From: VBDM01 sp035702665
GTDB lineage: Bacteria; Pseudomonadota; Gammaproteobacteria; Burkholderiales; SG8-39
DNA: 31,235 bases
Assembly: GCA_035702665.1 (NCBI GenBank)
Contig: DASSQD010000153.1
Span: 1 to 31,235 of the forward strand
Direction: 5' to 3'
The notes under the pieces were generated by a model, which saw only the letters and a list, made by a program, of their open reading frames with translations, did not search any database and had not been told where the DNA came from. Below, piece by piece: positions 1 through 8,292 of the stretch. Positions within the stretch are counted from its first letter, which is position 1; every line of letters begins with the position of its first letter. A program made the translations under genes and the position numbers.

Positions 1-30
1 GGACGCGAGCGTTGTGTCGAATTTGGGCAT
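1..30 (-). CDS. possible start of a leftward gene running off the window
   Basis: An ATG on the minus strand at position 30 opens ten codons (MPKFDTTLAS) that reach the window edge without a stop. A purine-rich GAGGAA lies about six bases before it, which is a plausible ribosome binding site. It follows the hydrolase gene on the same strand by 13 bases, as in an operon. Ten residues are too few to name a family, and this could be chance. Confidence 0.35.
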   Translation of the reverse strand, partial: MPKFDTTLAS

Positions 31-43
31 CTTGCGTTCCTCG

Positions 44-814
44 CTATATGGCCGGGCTTTCCTGGGCCCAGGCAATCTTGTGGTAGTCGAAGTCGCTCGC
101 GATGGTGGGCTTCACCACTTCGAAGTAGGGCGAGATGTCGAAATCGCGCGGCGTGAACAGGCTGTAGTGCCGAATGTGCATGACTTCGTGATAGCAATCG
201 TTGCACCCGGGCGTGCCGTCGTGCACGAAGGTGACCTCGGGCAGGATCGGGTAGTGCACCGACTGGAAGGCCTCGGCGATCAGCGTCGAGCAGATCGCGC
301 GGGTCGGGTCGCCGCTGCCGAAGGCGATCAGGCGGCGTCTCCAGCGCGTCGGCACAGGCGGCGTCGGGATCAGATAACGGGCGAGATCGAACACGTTCTT
401 CAGGTCGTATTGCCCGCCGATGTGCGAGACGGCGAACTGGATCACCTTCTGCAAATCTTCCTTCGACAGTCCGACCGGCCGGCAGATGCGGGAATTTAGG
501 CCGGAAACATCCGAGAGCGGCACGGCGCGTATCCCGTGCAACATGTCGGCCTCGATCAGAACCCTGGGGGCTTCGCCCGGCGCCGACGCGCCGAGCGCAT
601 CGCCGACGTAGAACGTCGCGTGCGACCAGGTCGACTGGGTGAGGTACTTGATGGCGGTGCTGACGCGCGTGTTGCCCTCGACGAGCAGCACGTCACCCGG
701 CTTGAGCGCCGCTGCGAGCTGCTCGAGCGACGCGGTCGCGGCCTGGGCGCCGCGGATCGGCGTCGACAGGTAGCGGGCGAGACGTCCGCCCATCCAGCGG
801 AGCACGGGGTTCAT
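44..814 (-). CDS. YiiX-like permuted papain-fold cysteine hydrolase
   Basis: This 256-residue protein matches the YiiX/permuted NlpC-P60 papain-like group by its layout. A GDVLLVEG segment (about 40-47) is followed by SHATFYVGD (64-72) with the likely catalytic His65, then an acidic residue at Glu88 (LIEAD). The nucleophile Cys175 sits in RAICSTLIAEAF. The His-before-Cys order is the circularly permuted arrangement of this group. Family members hydrolyse amide or thioester bonds in peptides, peptidoglycan or lipids; the substrate cannot be told here. I see no clear signal peptide, although the N-terminus is basic and mildly hydrophobic. The first ATG is used; no good Shine-Dalgarno precedes it. 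It diverges from the cytochrome gene across 198 bases that hold nothing I can name beyond the cytochrome's AAAAGGAG ribosome site. Confidence 0.75.
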   Translation of the reverse strand: MNPVLRWMGGRLARYLSTPIRGAQAATASLEQLAAALKPGDVLLVEGNTRVSTAIKYLTQSTWSHATFYVGDALGASAPGEAPRVLIEADMLHGIRAVPLSDVSGLNSRICRPVGLSKEDLQKVIQFAVSHIGGQYDLKNVFDLARYLIPTPPVPTRWRRRLIAFGSGDPTRAICSTLIAEAFQSVHYPILPEVTFVHDGTPGCNDCYHEVMHIRHYSLFTPRDFDISPYFEVVKPTIASDFDYHKIAWAQESPAI

Positions 815-1012
815 GTGACGTTGCGAGCCAATTTTCTGCAGCGATTCGACGCGGGTGCGAGCCGCCGCGTTCCCGGTTGCGCGGACTTCATTCTACGGAG
901 TTCACGGGAAGTATTCCCTCCCGCGAGCAGGGTCGATCTGCGGGAACGCGCGCGTCGCGGCGTTCATCCAATCGCGCACTCGGGGAGCAGACAAATCGGA
1001 AAAGGAGTCGCG

Positions 1013-2221
1013 ATGAAACATAAGTCCATCTCGTGCATGGGGGTTTTGCTTGCAGGCGCGGCCGCGCTGCTGGCCGGCTGCGGCGGAAATTCATCCATGG
1101 ATTCGACCGCCGCGGACAATGCCGCACTGGTCGCGCAGGGCCGGCAAACGTTCCGCTTCGATACTTTCGGAGACGAAACGAAGTGGACCGACGTCCTGCA
1201 CATGGAGCAGGTCGTCAGCGCGGTCGACCCGACTACCGCGCTGACGGTCGGGCTGAAGGTCGATTCGGACGCGCTGCCGCCCGCAGTGGTGCAAGGTATA
1301 CAGAACCACACCATCAGCCTGACGGACCCGGCCACCACGATCGCCCTGATCAAGCTCGACGCCGTCGTCGGCGTGAAGGGCACGATCGAGAACGTCAACG
1401 GTGTGGACGCGCTGACGCGCGTCGGCTTCACCTGCGCGCTGTGCCATTCGACCGTCGACGACTCGTTTGCGCACGGCATCGGCAAGCGGCTGGACGGATG
1501 GCCCAACCGCGATCTGAACGTCGGCGCCATTGTCGCCCTGTCGCCCGCGGTCGACGCGCCGACCAAGGCCGTCTTCAATTCGTGGGGCCCCGGAAAGTAC
1601 GATCCGCGCTTCAACTTCGACGGGCTGAACGGTCCGACGGTGATCCCGCCGGCCTACGGCCTCGCCGGCATCGACAGCATCACCTAAACGGGCGACGGCG
1701 CCGACATCGAGTACTGGAACCGCTATGTCGCAGTGACCCAGATGGGCGGGCACGGCTCGTTTTCCGACCAGCGCACCGGCGTGAACGTCACCAACGGCGC
1801 CGACGACCTGGTGAGCTCGAAGCTGGCGGGGCTTCAGGCCTACCAGCTCTCGCTTGCCTTGCCGACGCCGCCCGCCGGGAGCTTCGATCCCGCGGCGGCC
1901 GCGCGCGGGCAGGCGCTCTTCGCGGGCGTTGCGGGATGCGCAACCTGCCACAGCGGCCCGGATTTCACCGATGCCAACACGCATTTGCATCTACCGAGGG
2001 ATTCGATGGCAGAACCGGAAACGCCCAGCTATGCATCGCGCAGCGCGACCCGGGAATACCGGACCTCGCCGCTGAAGGGCGTGTGGCAGCATGCTCCCTA
2101 TTTCCACAATGGATCGGCCGCCACGCTGGACGACGTGGTGAGCACCTACAACACGAAGCTAGTCCTCGGACTGACCGCGCCGCAGATGGCCGATCTGGTC
2201 CAGTATCTGAAGTCTCTGTAG
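1013..2221 (+). pseudogene. dihaem cytochrome c (CcpA/MauG-like) lipoprotein, interrupted by in-frame TAA
   Basis: The reading frame is continuous from ATG 1013 to TAG 2219-2221 except for one TAA at 1685-1687 (codon 225). The N-terminus is a lipoprotein signal with lipobox LAGC and lipid Cys23. A first haem motif CALCH (141-145) lies before the stop. A second, CATCH (309-313), and the C-terminal motif PYFHNGSAATLDDVV lie after it. The last motif is typical of cytochrome c peroxidase/MauG-type dihaem proteins that pass electrons in the periplasm. The reading frame, GC pattern and protein logic resume at once after the stop (TGDGADIEYWNRYVAV). A single base change, for example TAC to TAA, or a sequencing error, would therefore explain it. 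As written it gives a 224-residue monohaem product without the C-terminal domain. A separate restart at ATG 1742 is in frame but has no signal peptide. A ribosome site AAAAGGAG precedes 1013. Confidence 0.8.
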
Positions 2222-2233
2222 AGGTTGCGGGGG

Positions 2234-2261
2234 CCCCGGCAGCGGGAACGCGATGCCGGGG
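2234..2261 (+). terminator. possible hairpin terminator after the cytochrome gene
   Basis: Perfect 8-bp arms CCCCGGCA (2234-2241) and TGCCGGGG (2254-2261) enclose a 12-base loop, 12 bases after the cytochrome stop. The downstream sequence TCTGTCGTCT is only mildly T-rich, so strength as an intrinsic terminator is doubtful. It would separate the cytochrome from the sigma-factor gene. Confidence 0.4.
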
Positions 2262-2304
2262 TCTGTCGTCTAATGCGCCAAACCGGCACAAACACGAGGC
2301 CGAC

Positions 2305-3015
2305 ATGAACCTTCAGACGATTCGAGCCGCAGACGACAAGACGCCCGACAGCGAGCTGGTGAAGCGCGTCGCGGCGCATGACCACGAAGCCTTCAGGGTA
2401 TTGATGAAGCGTCACAACCAGATGCTGTACCGCGCTGCGCGCAGCATCCTCAAGAACGAGACCGAGGCCGAGGACGCGGTCCAGGAAGCCTATCTGCAGG
2501 CGTACCGGGCGATGGGGGATTTTCGTGGCGACGCCAAGGTTTCGACCTGGCTGGTGCGCATCGTCGTCAACGAGTCGATCACGCGGCTGCACAAGCATGC
2601 CCGGCGAGCGGAGGTCATCCGGCTGGAGGGCGACGAGCTGCACGACCAACACTCTTCGGAGGACAGCATGAACGACTCACCCCCCGAGCTCCCCGAGCGC
2701 GCCGCGCTGCGCTCAGAAACGCGCCGGCTGCTCGAGACGAAAATCGACGAGCTGCCCGACGCCTTCCGCACGGTGTTCGTGCTGCGCGCGGTCGAGGAGA
2801 TGTCCGTCGAGGAAGCCGCCGCCGTCCTCGGCATTCCCGAGGCCACCGTGCGCACCCGCTTCTTCCGGGCGAAGGGGATGCTCCGCGAATCGCTCTCGCG
2901 CGAGATCGACCTCGCCCACGGAGACGCCTTTTCCTTCGCCGGCGCGCGCTGCGACCGCATCATCGCCAACGTCATCGCTAGGCTCGCGGGAGGCGGAAAG
3001 ACCTCCGCGGCCTAG
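2305..3015 (+). CDS. ECF-type RNA polymerase sigma factor
   Basis: This 236-residue protein is a sigma-70 family extracytoplasmic-function factor. Region 2 spans about residues 25-95: FRVLMKRHNQMLYRAARS, then the DAVQEAYLQAY core, then FRGDAKVSTWL. Region 4 spans about 150-200, with LPDAFRTVFVLRAVEEMS and the helix-turn-helix EEAAAVLGIPEATVRTR. The C-terminal extension of about 35 residues contains one Cys. The open frame extends far upstream, but that part is a shadow of the cytochrome gene. ATG 2305 is chosen because the sigma homology starts there and a weak GAGG site precedes it. The DUF4142 and cupredoxin genes follow closely, so the factor may control its own small operon. No anti-sigma gene is adjacent. 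Confidence 0.92.
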   Translation: MNLQTIRAADDKTPDSELVKRVAAHDHEAFRVLMKRHNQMLYRAARSILKNETEAEDAVQEAYLQAYRAMGDFRGDAKVSTWLVRIVVNESITRLHKHARRAEVIRLEGDELHDQHSSEDSMNDSPPELPERAALRSETRRLLETKIDELPDAFRTVFVLRAVEEMSVEEAAAVLGIPEATVRTRFFRAKGMLRESLSREIDLAHGDAFSFAGARCDRIIANVIARLAGGGKTSAA

Positions 3016-3049
3016 ACGGCACACCTCTGTCACCTCAACTGGAGAACCC

Positions 3050-3574
3050 ATGAATACCTCGAAAATCGCCCTAGCCCTTGCCGCCTCCCTCTACGGCCTT
3101 TGCGCCTTCGCGCAGGGCGGACCGACCGACCCGCAGATCGCCGGGATCGTGGTCACGGCCAACTCGATCGACGTCCAAGCGGGCAAGCTCGCCAAGTCCC
3201 GCACCAAGAACAAGGAAGTCGCGAAGTTCGCGCAGCAGATGATCACCGACCATACCGCGGTGAACAAGCAGGCCGGGGCGCTCGCGAAGAAGCTCCATCT
3301 CAAGCCCGCCGACAGCGATACCAGCAAGAGCCTGAAGGCCGGGGCGGCAGACAACATGAAGAACCTGAAGGGCCTCAAGGGTGCCGCGTTCGACAAGGCC
3401 TACGTCGACCACGAGGTGGCGTATCACCAGGCGGTCCTCGACGCGATCGATAAAGTCCTGATCCCGAACGCGCAGAACGCCGAGCTGAAGGACCTCATCG
3501 TCAAGGTCCGTCCCGCCATCGCCGCGCACCTGGACCACGCCAAGATGGTCCAGGCCGACCTCGCGAAGAAGTAG
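3050..3574 (+). CDS. DUF4142 family periplasmic protein
   Basis: A 174-residue protein with a Sec signal peptide (residues 1-21, cleavage after CAFA). The mature part is an all-helical DUF4142 domain, recognisable by KSRTKNKEVAKFAQQMITDH (about 48-67) and by His-rich helices VDHEVAYHQAVLDAI and RPAIAAHLDHAKMVQ. The domain has a ferritin-like helical appearance and is found in exported proteins often linked to stress or outer-membrane functions; its biochemical role is not established. It lies 34 bases after the sigma-factor stop, with TGGAGA as ribosome site, and five bases before the cupredoxin gene, so the three probably share a transcript. Confidence 0.88.
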   Translation: MNTSKIALALAASLYGLCAFAQGGPTDPQIAGIVVTANSIDVQAGKLAKSRTKNKEVAKFAQQMITDHTAVNKQAGALAKKLHLKPADSDTSKSLKAGAADNMKNLKGLKGAAFDKAYVDHEVAYHQAVLDAIDKVLIPNAQNAELKDLIVKVRPAIAAHLDHAKMVQADLAKK

Positions 3575-3579
3575 GCTCG

Positions 3580-3894
3580 ATGCTTCGGGGGGCGCTCGTC
3601 GCGATCTGCCTGGCGCTCCTTCCCGCGGCCGCCCTGGCCGCGGGAAAGACGCACGCGGTGCGGATCGAGGGGATGAAGTTCGTTCCCGAGCGCCTCGAGG
3701 TGGCCGCCGGCGACACGGTGATCTGGACCAACCGGGACCTCGTGCCCCACACCGTCACCGCGAGCGGAGCGCGCGTCGAATCGGGCGTGCTGGCTCCGAA
3801 CAGGAGCTTCCGGTTCGTCGCGAAGAAGAAAGGCGAGATGCCCTACATCTGCCGGTTGCACCCGGTGATGAAGGGCGTTGTGGTGGTGAAGTAG
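3580..3894 (+). CDS. cupredoxin (plastocyanin/azurin-like blue copper protein)
   Basis: A 104-residue exported protein with a signal peptide to about residue 21 (LAAG). The type 1 copper ligands are all visible: His57 in PHTVTA, then Cys91, His94 and Met97 in YICRLHPVMKG. The fold signature VAAGDTVIWTNRD precedes the first His. Such proteins shuttle single electrons in the periplasm, and the redox partner is unknown. The gene starts five bases after the DUF4142 stop. With the sigma factor and the dihaem cytochrome upstream it forms a plausible redox-stress group. It ends seven bases from the stop of the convergent DNA glycosylase gene with no obvious terminator between them. Confidence 0.9.
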   Translation: MLRGALVAICLALLPAAALAAGKTHAVRIEGMKFVPERLEVAAGDTVIWTNRDLVPHTVTASGARVESGVLAPNRSFRFVAKKKGEMPYICRLHPVMKGVVVVK

Positions 3895-3900
3895 GCGCCG

Positions 3901-4785
3901 CTACTCGAGCTCGTCGATCGAGCGCGGCCAGCTTGCCTTGAGCAGGCGCGAGAGAGCGCGGTCGGCGAAGATCTTGCCGCCCGTCTGGCAGCGCGCGCAG
4001 TAGTTGGTCTCGTTCTCGGCGTAGACGATGCGCTGCACCGGCGAGCCGCACACCGGGCAGGGCTTGCGGTAGCGGCCATGCACGGCCATCTCCTCGCGGA
4101 AGGCGGTGACCTTTTCCGGCAGATCGCCGCCCGCCTGTTTGCGCAGGCGCTCGGTCCACTCGATCAGCGTCGACCGCGTGGCGTCGAACAGCCGCTTCAC
4201 GTCCTCATCGGAGAGCGAAGAGGTCTGCGCGAAGGGCGAGAGCTTCGCGCGGTGCAGAATCTCGTCGGAGTAGGCGTTGCCGATCCCGCTGAACAGGTGC
4301 GGATCGGTGAGCGCGCGCTTGAGCGTATGGTTCTCCTTCTTCAGCCGGGCGGCGAACTCGCGCAGGTCCGCGTTAAAGACGTCGATCCCGCCCGGGTCCA
4401 TCGCCGCGAGCGCCGCCTCGCCTTCGACGAGGTGAAGCGAAGCCCGGCGCTTGGTTCCCGCCTCGGTGAGCGCCAGGGTCCCTTCCGGAAAGTCGAAAGC
4501 GGCGAGCGTGATGCGCCCCGGGGGTTTCGCGTCCTTCTCGAGCCAGCGCAGTCGCCCAGCGACCATCAGATGAAGCACGAGGAACAGCGCGCCCTCGAGC
4601 TCGAAGACGATGCGCTTGCCCAGGCGGCGCACGCCCACGACCTTCCTTCCCTCTGCGGCGGCGAGCGGCGGAGCGACACTCCGCAGCACGAAGGGATGCA
4701 TCAGCCGTACGCGCGCGAGCGCGTGGCCCTGGACGCGTTTCCGGAGGTGCTCGACGTAAACCGTGACGTCGGGAAGCTCGGGCAT
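3901..4785 (-). CDS. Fpg/Nei family DNA glycosylase
   Basis: This 294-residue protein begins MPELPDV, the hallmark N-terminus whose Pro2 and Glu3 carry out base excision and beta-elimination in Fpg/Nei enzymes after Met removal. Lys57 (LGKRIV) matches the conserved DNA-contacting lysine. The helix-two-turn-helix region contains FSGIGNAYSDEILH. The C-terminus carries a zinc finger with CPVC and CARC pairs separated by 16 residues. The family removes oxidised purines or pyrimidines from DNA. The second Glu of the usual PELPEV is Asp here, and this looks like a divergent paralogue rather than classical MutM; substrate preference cannot be read from sequence. The gene is convergent with the cupredoxin and is the last chromosomal gene before the cassette island. 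Confidence 0.88.
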   Translation of the reverse strand: MPELPDVTVYVEHLRKRVQGHALARVRLMHPFVLRSVAPPLAAAEGRKVVGVRRLGKRIVFELEGALFLVLHLMVAGRLRWLEKDAKPPGRITLAAFDFPEGTLALTEAGTKRRASLHLVEGEAALAAMDPGGIDVFNADLREFAARLKKENHTLKRALTDPHLFSGIGNAYSDEILHRAKLSPFAQTSSLSDEDVKRLFDATRSTLIEWTERLRKQAGGDLPEKVTAFREEMAVHGRYRKPCPVCGSPVQRIVYAENETNYCARCQTGGKIFADRALSRLLKASWPRSIDELE

Positions 4786-4954
4786 TCGGGCAGATGAGCG
4801 ACTGGGGAATCCGACCGGGCCGACAATTGCAGCCTATTTCGATATTTCGGCGGTCGTGGTCAGGATAGGTGGCGCAAGCGCGCGCAGTGCGTTGAGTTCG
4901 CGCAGGTCGTTTTCAGGATGACATAATAGGCGGCATTTCGGAAGTTCACTATAC

Positions 4955-5384
4955 GTTAGCCATCGAGATGAAACAGCTGTTACCAATTTGTTTTGCGGTC
5001 TGCGCGATGACTACCGGGATAGCATCTGCTCAGGAGGGTAGCCCAACCGCCGAAACCAAGCATGTATATGAACCTATATGGCCCTTTGTGCTTGGCGCTG
5101 CGGCGGTTACTTGGCTCTACTGCGAGCACGGTCCTGACGATTGCCGTACGAACACCAAGAGGTTGTGGGGTACCGCGGCAGTGGTTTCTGTCGGTATCGC
5201 GGTGTGGGCCTGGTCAACAGACCGCCGCAGCACGCGCCTCGGGATCACCGTTTCACCACAGGGAGCGCCGACGTTCGTGTTGCGCCACGAGTTCGATGGC
5301 TAACTGCACGTTCGAGATCGGACGCGCCGTGAAGCGGCGCGTCCTTAACCCAGTTCTCGCACGGCGCGCCTCTCAACGCAAACG
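4955..5384 (+). mobile_element. integron-type gene cassette 1 (one ORF plus complete attC)
   Basis: The segment has the anatomy of an integrated cassette. It begins at a GTTAGCC core (4955-4961), seven bases before the start codon, and ends inside the GTTAGGT core at 5384-5390. The R'' box of its attC is GGCTAAC (5298-5304), which is the exact reverse complement of the GTTAGCC at its left edge. That is expected because integration splits the circular cassette's own R' box between the two ends. The single short ORF fills the cassette in one orientation, and its stop codon lies in the R'' box, as is typical. Base composition is visibly richer in A and T than the flanks. No integrase gene is in the window. 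No attC is visible to the left of 4955, so insertion was at a non-attC or attI-like site. Confidence 0.75.
4968..5303 (+). CDS. cassette-borne small exported/membrane protein, unknown function
   Basis: A 111-residue protein of no family I recognise. It starts with a Sec signal peptide (residues 1-21, LPICFAVCAMTTGIASA then QEGS). A hydrophobic stretch WPFVLGAAAVTWLYC (about 38-52) and another AAVVSVGIAVWAW (about 70-82) are separated by a Cys- and charge-bearing loop CEHGPDDCRTNTKR. A short polar tail follows. The layout suggests a protein anchored in or spanning the inner membrane with a possible disulfide between the loop cysteines. The start codon follows the cassette edge by six bases and no strong ribosome site is present (GAG at 4965-4967 is in the wrong place). 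Translation may therefore depend on a leader upstream of the cassette. Codon use is less GC-biased than the neighbours. Confidence 0.7.
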   Translation: MKQLLPICFAVCAMTTGIASAQEGSPTAETKHVYEPIWPFVLGAAAVTWLYCEHGPDDCRTNTKRLWGTAAVVSVGIAVWAWSTDRRSTRLGITVSPQGAPTFVLRHEFDG

Positions 5385-5390
5385 TTAGGT
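5298..5390 (+). other. attC recombination site (59-base element)
   Basis: A 93-base site with all parts of an attC. The R'' box GGCTAAC (5298-5304) and L'' box CGTTCGAG (5309-5316) pair with L' CTCAACG (5372-5378) and R' GTTAGGT (5384-5390). The L'' and L' boxes are complementary apart from one unpaired base at 5313, matching the extrahelical base that sets strand choice in known attC sites. The centre contains a perfect 10-bp hairpin (5320-5329 with 5335-5344) and a further CACGGCGCG copy at 5360-5368 that can pair with 5323-5331. Length is within the known attC range. Confidence 0.85.
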
Positions 5391-5920
5391 CCCGTGTACC
5401 CTCACCATCACGAAACCTCGGTGCCCATCCCTGCGTCGCCGGCGGAGGTCTTTGCGTTCGTCGATGACCACTCAAGACTTTCGTCTCACATGAGCAAGCG
5501 CTCGTGGATGATGGGCGGTGGATCGATGACTCTTGAGACGGATGCCATGCACGGTCGGGCCGTCGGTTCGCATCTAAAGCTTATGGGCGTGGTCTGGGGC
5601 CTGCACCTGTGGCTCGAAGAGGTCGTAACTGAGCGAATTCCCCCAAGGCGCAAGGTTTGGGAAACGGTCGGGAGCCCCCGTCTCGTGGTCATCGGTTCAT
5701 ACCAGATGGGCTTTGATATTGAGGGGGCGGAGCGAGGATCACGTCTCACGGTGTTCATCGACTACGCCCTTCCGGCCTCTGGGTTTGGTCGTTGGCTCGG
5801 CTTGGTCTTGGGGCGGAGCTATGCCAATTGGTGCACGACTCGGATGTCGCATGACGCGGCCGAACACTTTCGCCAGCGAGAGGCCGGTGCCTAACCGGCC
5901 GCTGCACCCGACGCTTCAGG
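5385..5920 (+). mobile_element. integron-type gene cassette 2, right end lost
   Basis: Directly after the attC core GTTAGGT comes a second ORF whose stop codon again lies in an R''-like box, GCCTAAC (5889-5895). That box pairs with the left-edge GTTAGGT at six of seven positions, as expected for the same cassette. No L' or R' box follows before the Nudix gene at 5985, so the attC has been truncated or has decayed. The right boundary given is approximate. Confidence 0.55.
5394..5894 (+). CDS. cassette-borne SRPBCC (START-like) family protein
   Basis: A 166-residue protein of the SRPBCC/polyketide cyclase-dehydrase type. The N-terminal strand SVPIPASPAEVFAFVDDHSR (about 9-28) is the usual opening of the fold. 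It continues with beta strands such as GSHLKLMGVVWGLHLWLEEV and RKVWETVGSPRLVVIGSY, then the long C-terminal helix WCTTRMSHDAAEHFRQ. The fold forms a deep pocket for hydrophobic ligands; no specific substrate or catalytic residue can be named. Translation probably starts at GTG 5394, three bases after the attC core, since the fold begins there. No ribosome site is visible, again typical of a cassette gene. The stop codon lies in the GCCTAAC box. Base composition is lower in GC than the chromosomal flanks. Confidence 0.75.
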   Translation: MYPHHHETSVPIPASPAEVFAFVDDHSRLSSHMSKRSWMMGGGSMTLETDAMHGRAVGSHLKLMGVVWGLHLWLEEVVTERIPPRRKVWETVGSPRLVVIGSYQMGFDIEGAERGSRLTVFIDYALPASGFGRWLGLVLGRSYANWCTTRMSHDAAEHFRQREAGA

Positions 5921-5984
5921 AGGGGCGAAGGCCCTGACGGGGCGCGCTCTCGGATCGAGCACCCCGCGCACGAAGAGCCAGAAC

Positions 5985-6470
5985 ATGGCACAGAGAACCA
6001 GCGCGGGCATTCTTCTTTACCGCATCCGCTCGGGACAATTGCAGGTCTTCATCGTGCACCCCGGCGGACCGTTTTGGGCAAGGAAAGATGCGGGTGCGTG
6101 GTCTATCCCGAAGGGAGAGATCGAACAGGGGTCCGACCCGCTGGAAACCGCAAAGCGCGAGTTTCACGAGGAAACCGGCAAGCCGGTAAGCGGCGAGTTC
6201 TTGCCGTTGACCCCGCTCAAGCAACGCAGCGGTAAAGTCGTCCACGCCTGGGCTGTGAACGGCGATATCGACCCCGCAACGATCAAGAGCAATACCTTCA
6301 CGATGGAGTGGCCGCCCGGTTCCGGAAAGCGGCGAGAGTTTCCCGAGATCGATAGAGGCGGATGGTTTGCTATAGCGGAGGCTACCGAAAGGCTGCTGCC
6401 CGGGCAACTGGGATTCCTCGCCGAACTGCAGGAGAAGCTCGGACCCACGCCGCTCGGCATCGAAGTGTGA
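5985..6470 (+). CDS. Nudix hydrolase
   Basis: A 161-residue Nudix protein. The N-terminus SAGILLYRIRSGQLQVFIVH and the GAWSIPKGEIEQG segment lead into the Nudix box, which ends REFHEETGK (about residues 59-67) with the metal-binding REUxEExG core intact. The first Glu of the canonical G-x5-E spacing is Ser here (GEIEQGS), a deviation outside the main metal site. Nudix enzymes cleave a nucleoside diphosphate linked to another moiety; the substrate, whether an oxidised nucleotide, a dinucleotide polyphosphate or another, is unknown. The KDAGAWSIPKGE context is that of a common stand-alone bacterial group often annotated MutT-like. The gene is the first chromosomal gene after the cassette island and lies 78 bases before the ettA start. 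Confidence 0.88.
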   Translation: MAQRTSAGILLYRIRSGQLQVFIVHPGGPFWARKDAGAWSIPKGEIEQGSDPLETAKREFHEETGKPVSGEFLPLTPLKQRSGKVVHAWAVNGDIDPATIKSNTFTMEWPPGSGKRREFPEIDRGGWFAIAEATERLLPGQLGFLAELQEKLGPTPLGIEV

Positions 6471-6548
6471 ATCGACGCGCGGGACGTCCCGGCCGCTTTG
6501 TCCTCGCGCCGCCTTCAGGGTAAAGTGCGCGCTTTCCGCTCGGTCTCC

Positions 6549-8216
<1,668 letters not shown>

Positions 8217-8233
8217 CGGCCGCTCGCGCTCCT

Positions 8234-8251
8234 TATTAGTTGGTACTAATA
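8234..8251. promoter_or_regulatory. inverted repeat in AT-rich island upstream of sorA
   Basis: Arms TATTAGT (8234-8240) and ACTAATA (8245-8251) are perfect complements around a 4-base spacer TGGT. They sit in the only AT-rich spot between ettA and sorA, about 45 bases before the sorA start. TAATAT at 8247-8252 could serve as a -10 element. This looks like a regulator operator overlapping the sorA promoter; the regulator is not encoded nearby. Confidence 0.5.
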
Positions 8252-8257
8252 TAGGTA

Positions 8258-8274
8258 GCCGGCCCGGGGCCGGC
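8258..8274 (+). promoter_or_regulatory. GC hairpin in the sorA leader
   Basis: Seven-base arms GCCGGCC (8258-8264) and GGCCGGC (8268-8274) flank CGG, placed between the AT-rich inverted repeat and the strong ribosome site GAGGAGGG (8282-8289). No T-run follows, so it is unlikely to be a simple terminator. It may stabilise the leader or be chance in GC-rich DNA. Confidence 0.35.
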
Positions 8275-8292
8275 GCCAAACGAGGAGGGTCC

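Noticed and set aside
935..985. Possible ECF promoter (GGAAC followed by CGTT) before the cytochrome gene
   Set aside because: The gap between the two elements is about 13 bases, shorter than the usual 16 or so, and similar matches are expected by chance in this GC-rich stretch.
1033..2304. 660-codon frame that joins the sigma factor to an upstream region
   Set aside because: The first 424 codons are a shifted reading of the cytochrome gene and resemble no protein. Sigma region 2 begins just after ATG 2305.
4890..4930. Promoter for the cassette array upstream of 4955
   Set aside because: CATAAT (4922-4927) resembles a -10, but no -35 lies at proper spacing; TTGAGT is about 24 bases away. 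Not strong enough to list.
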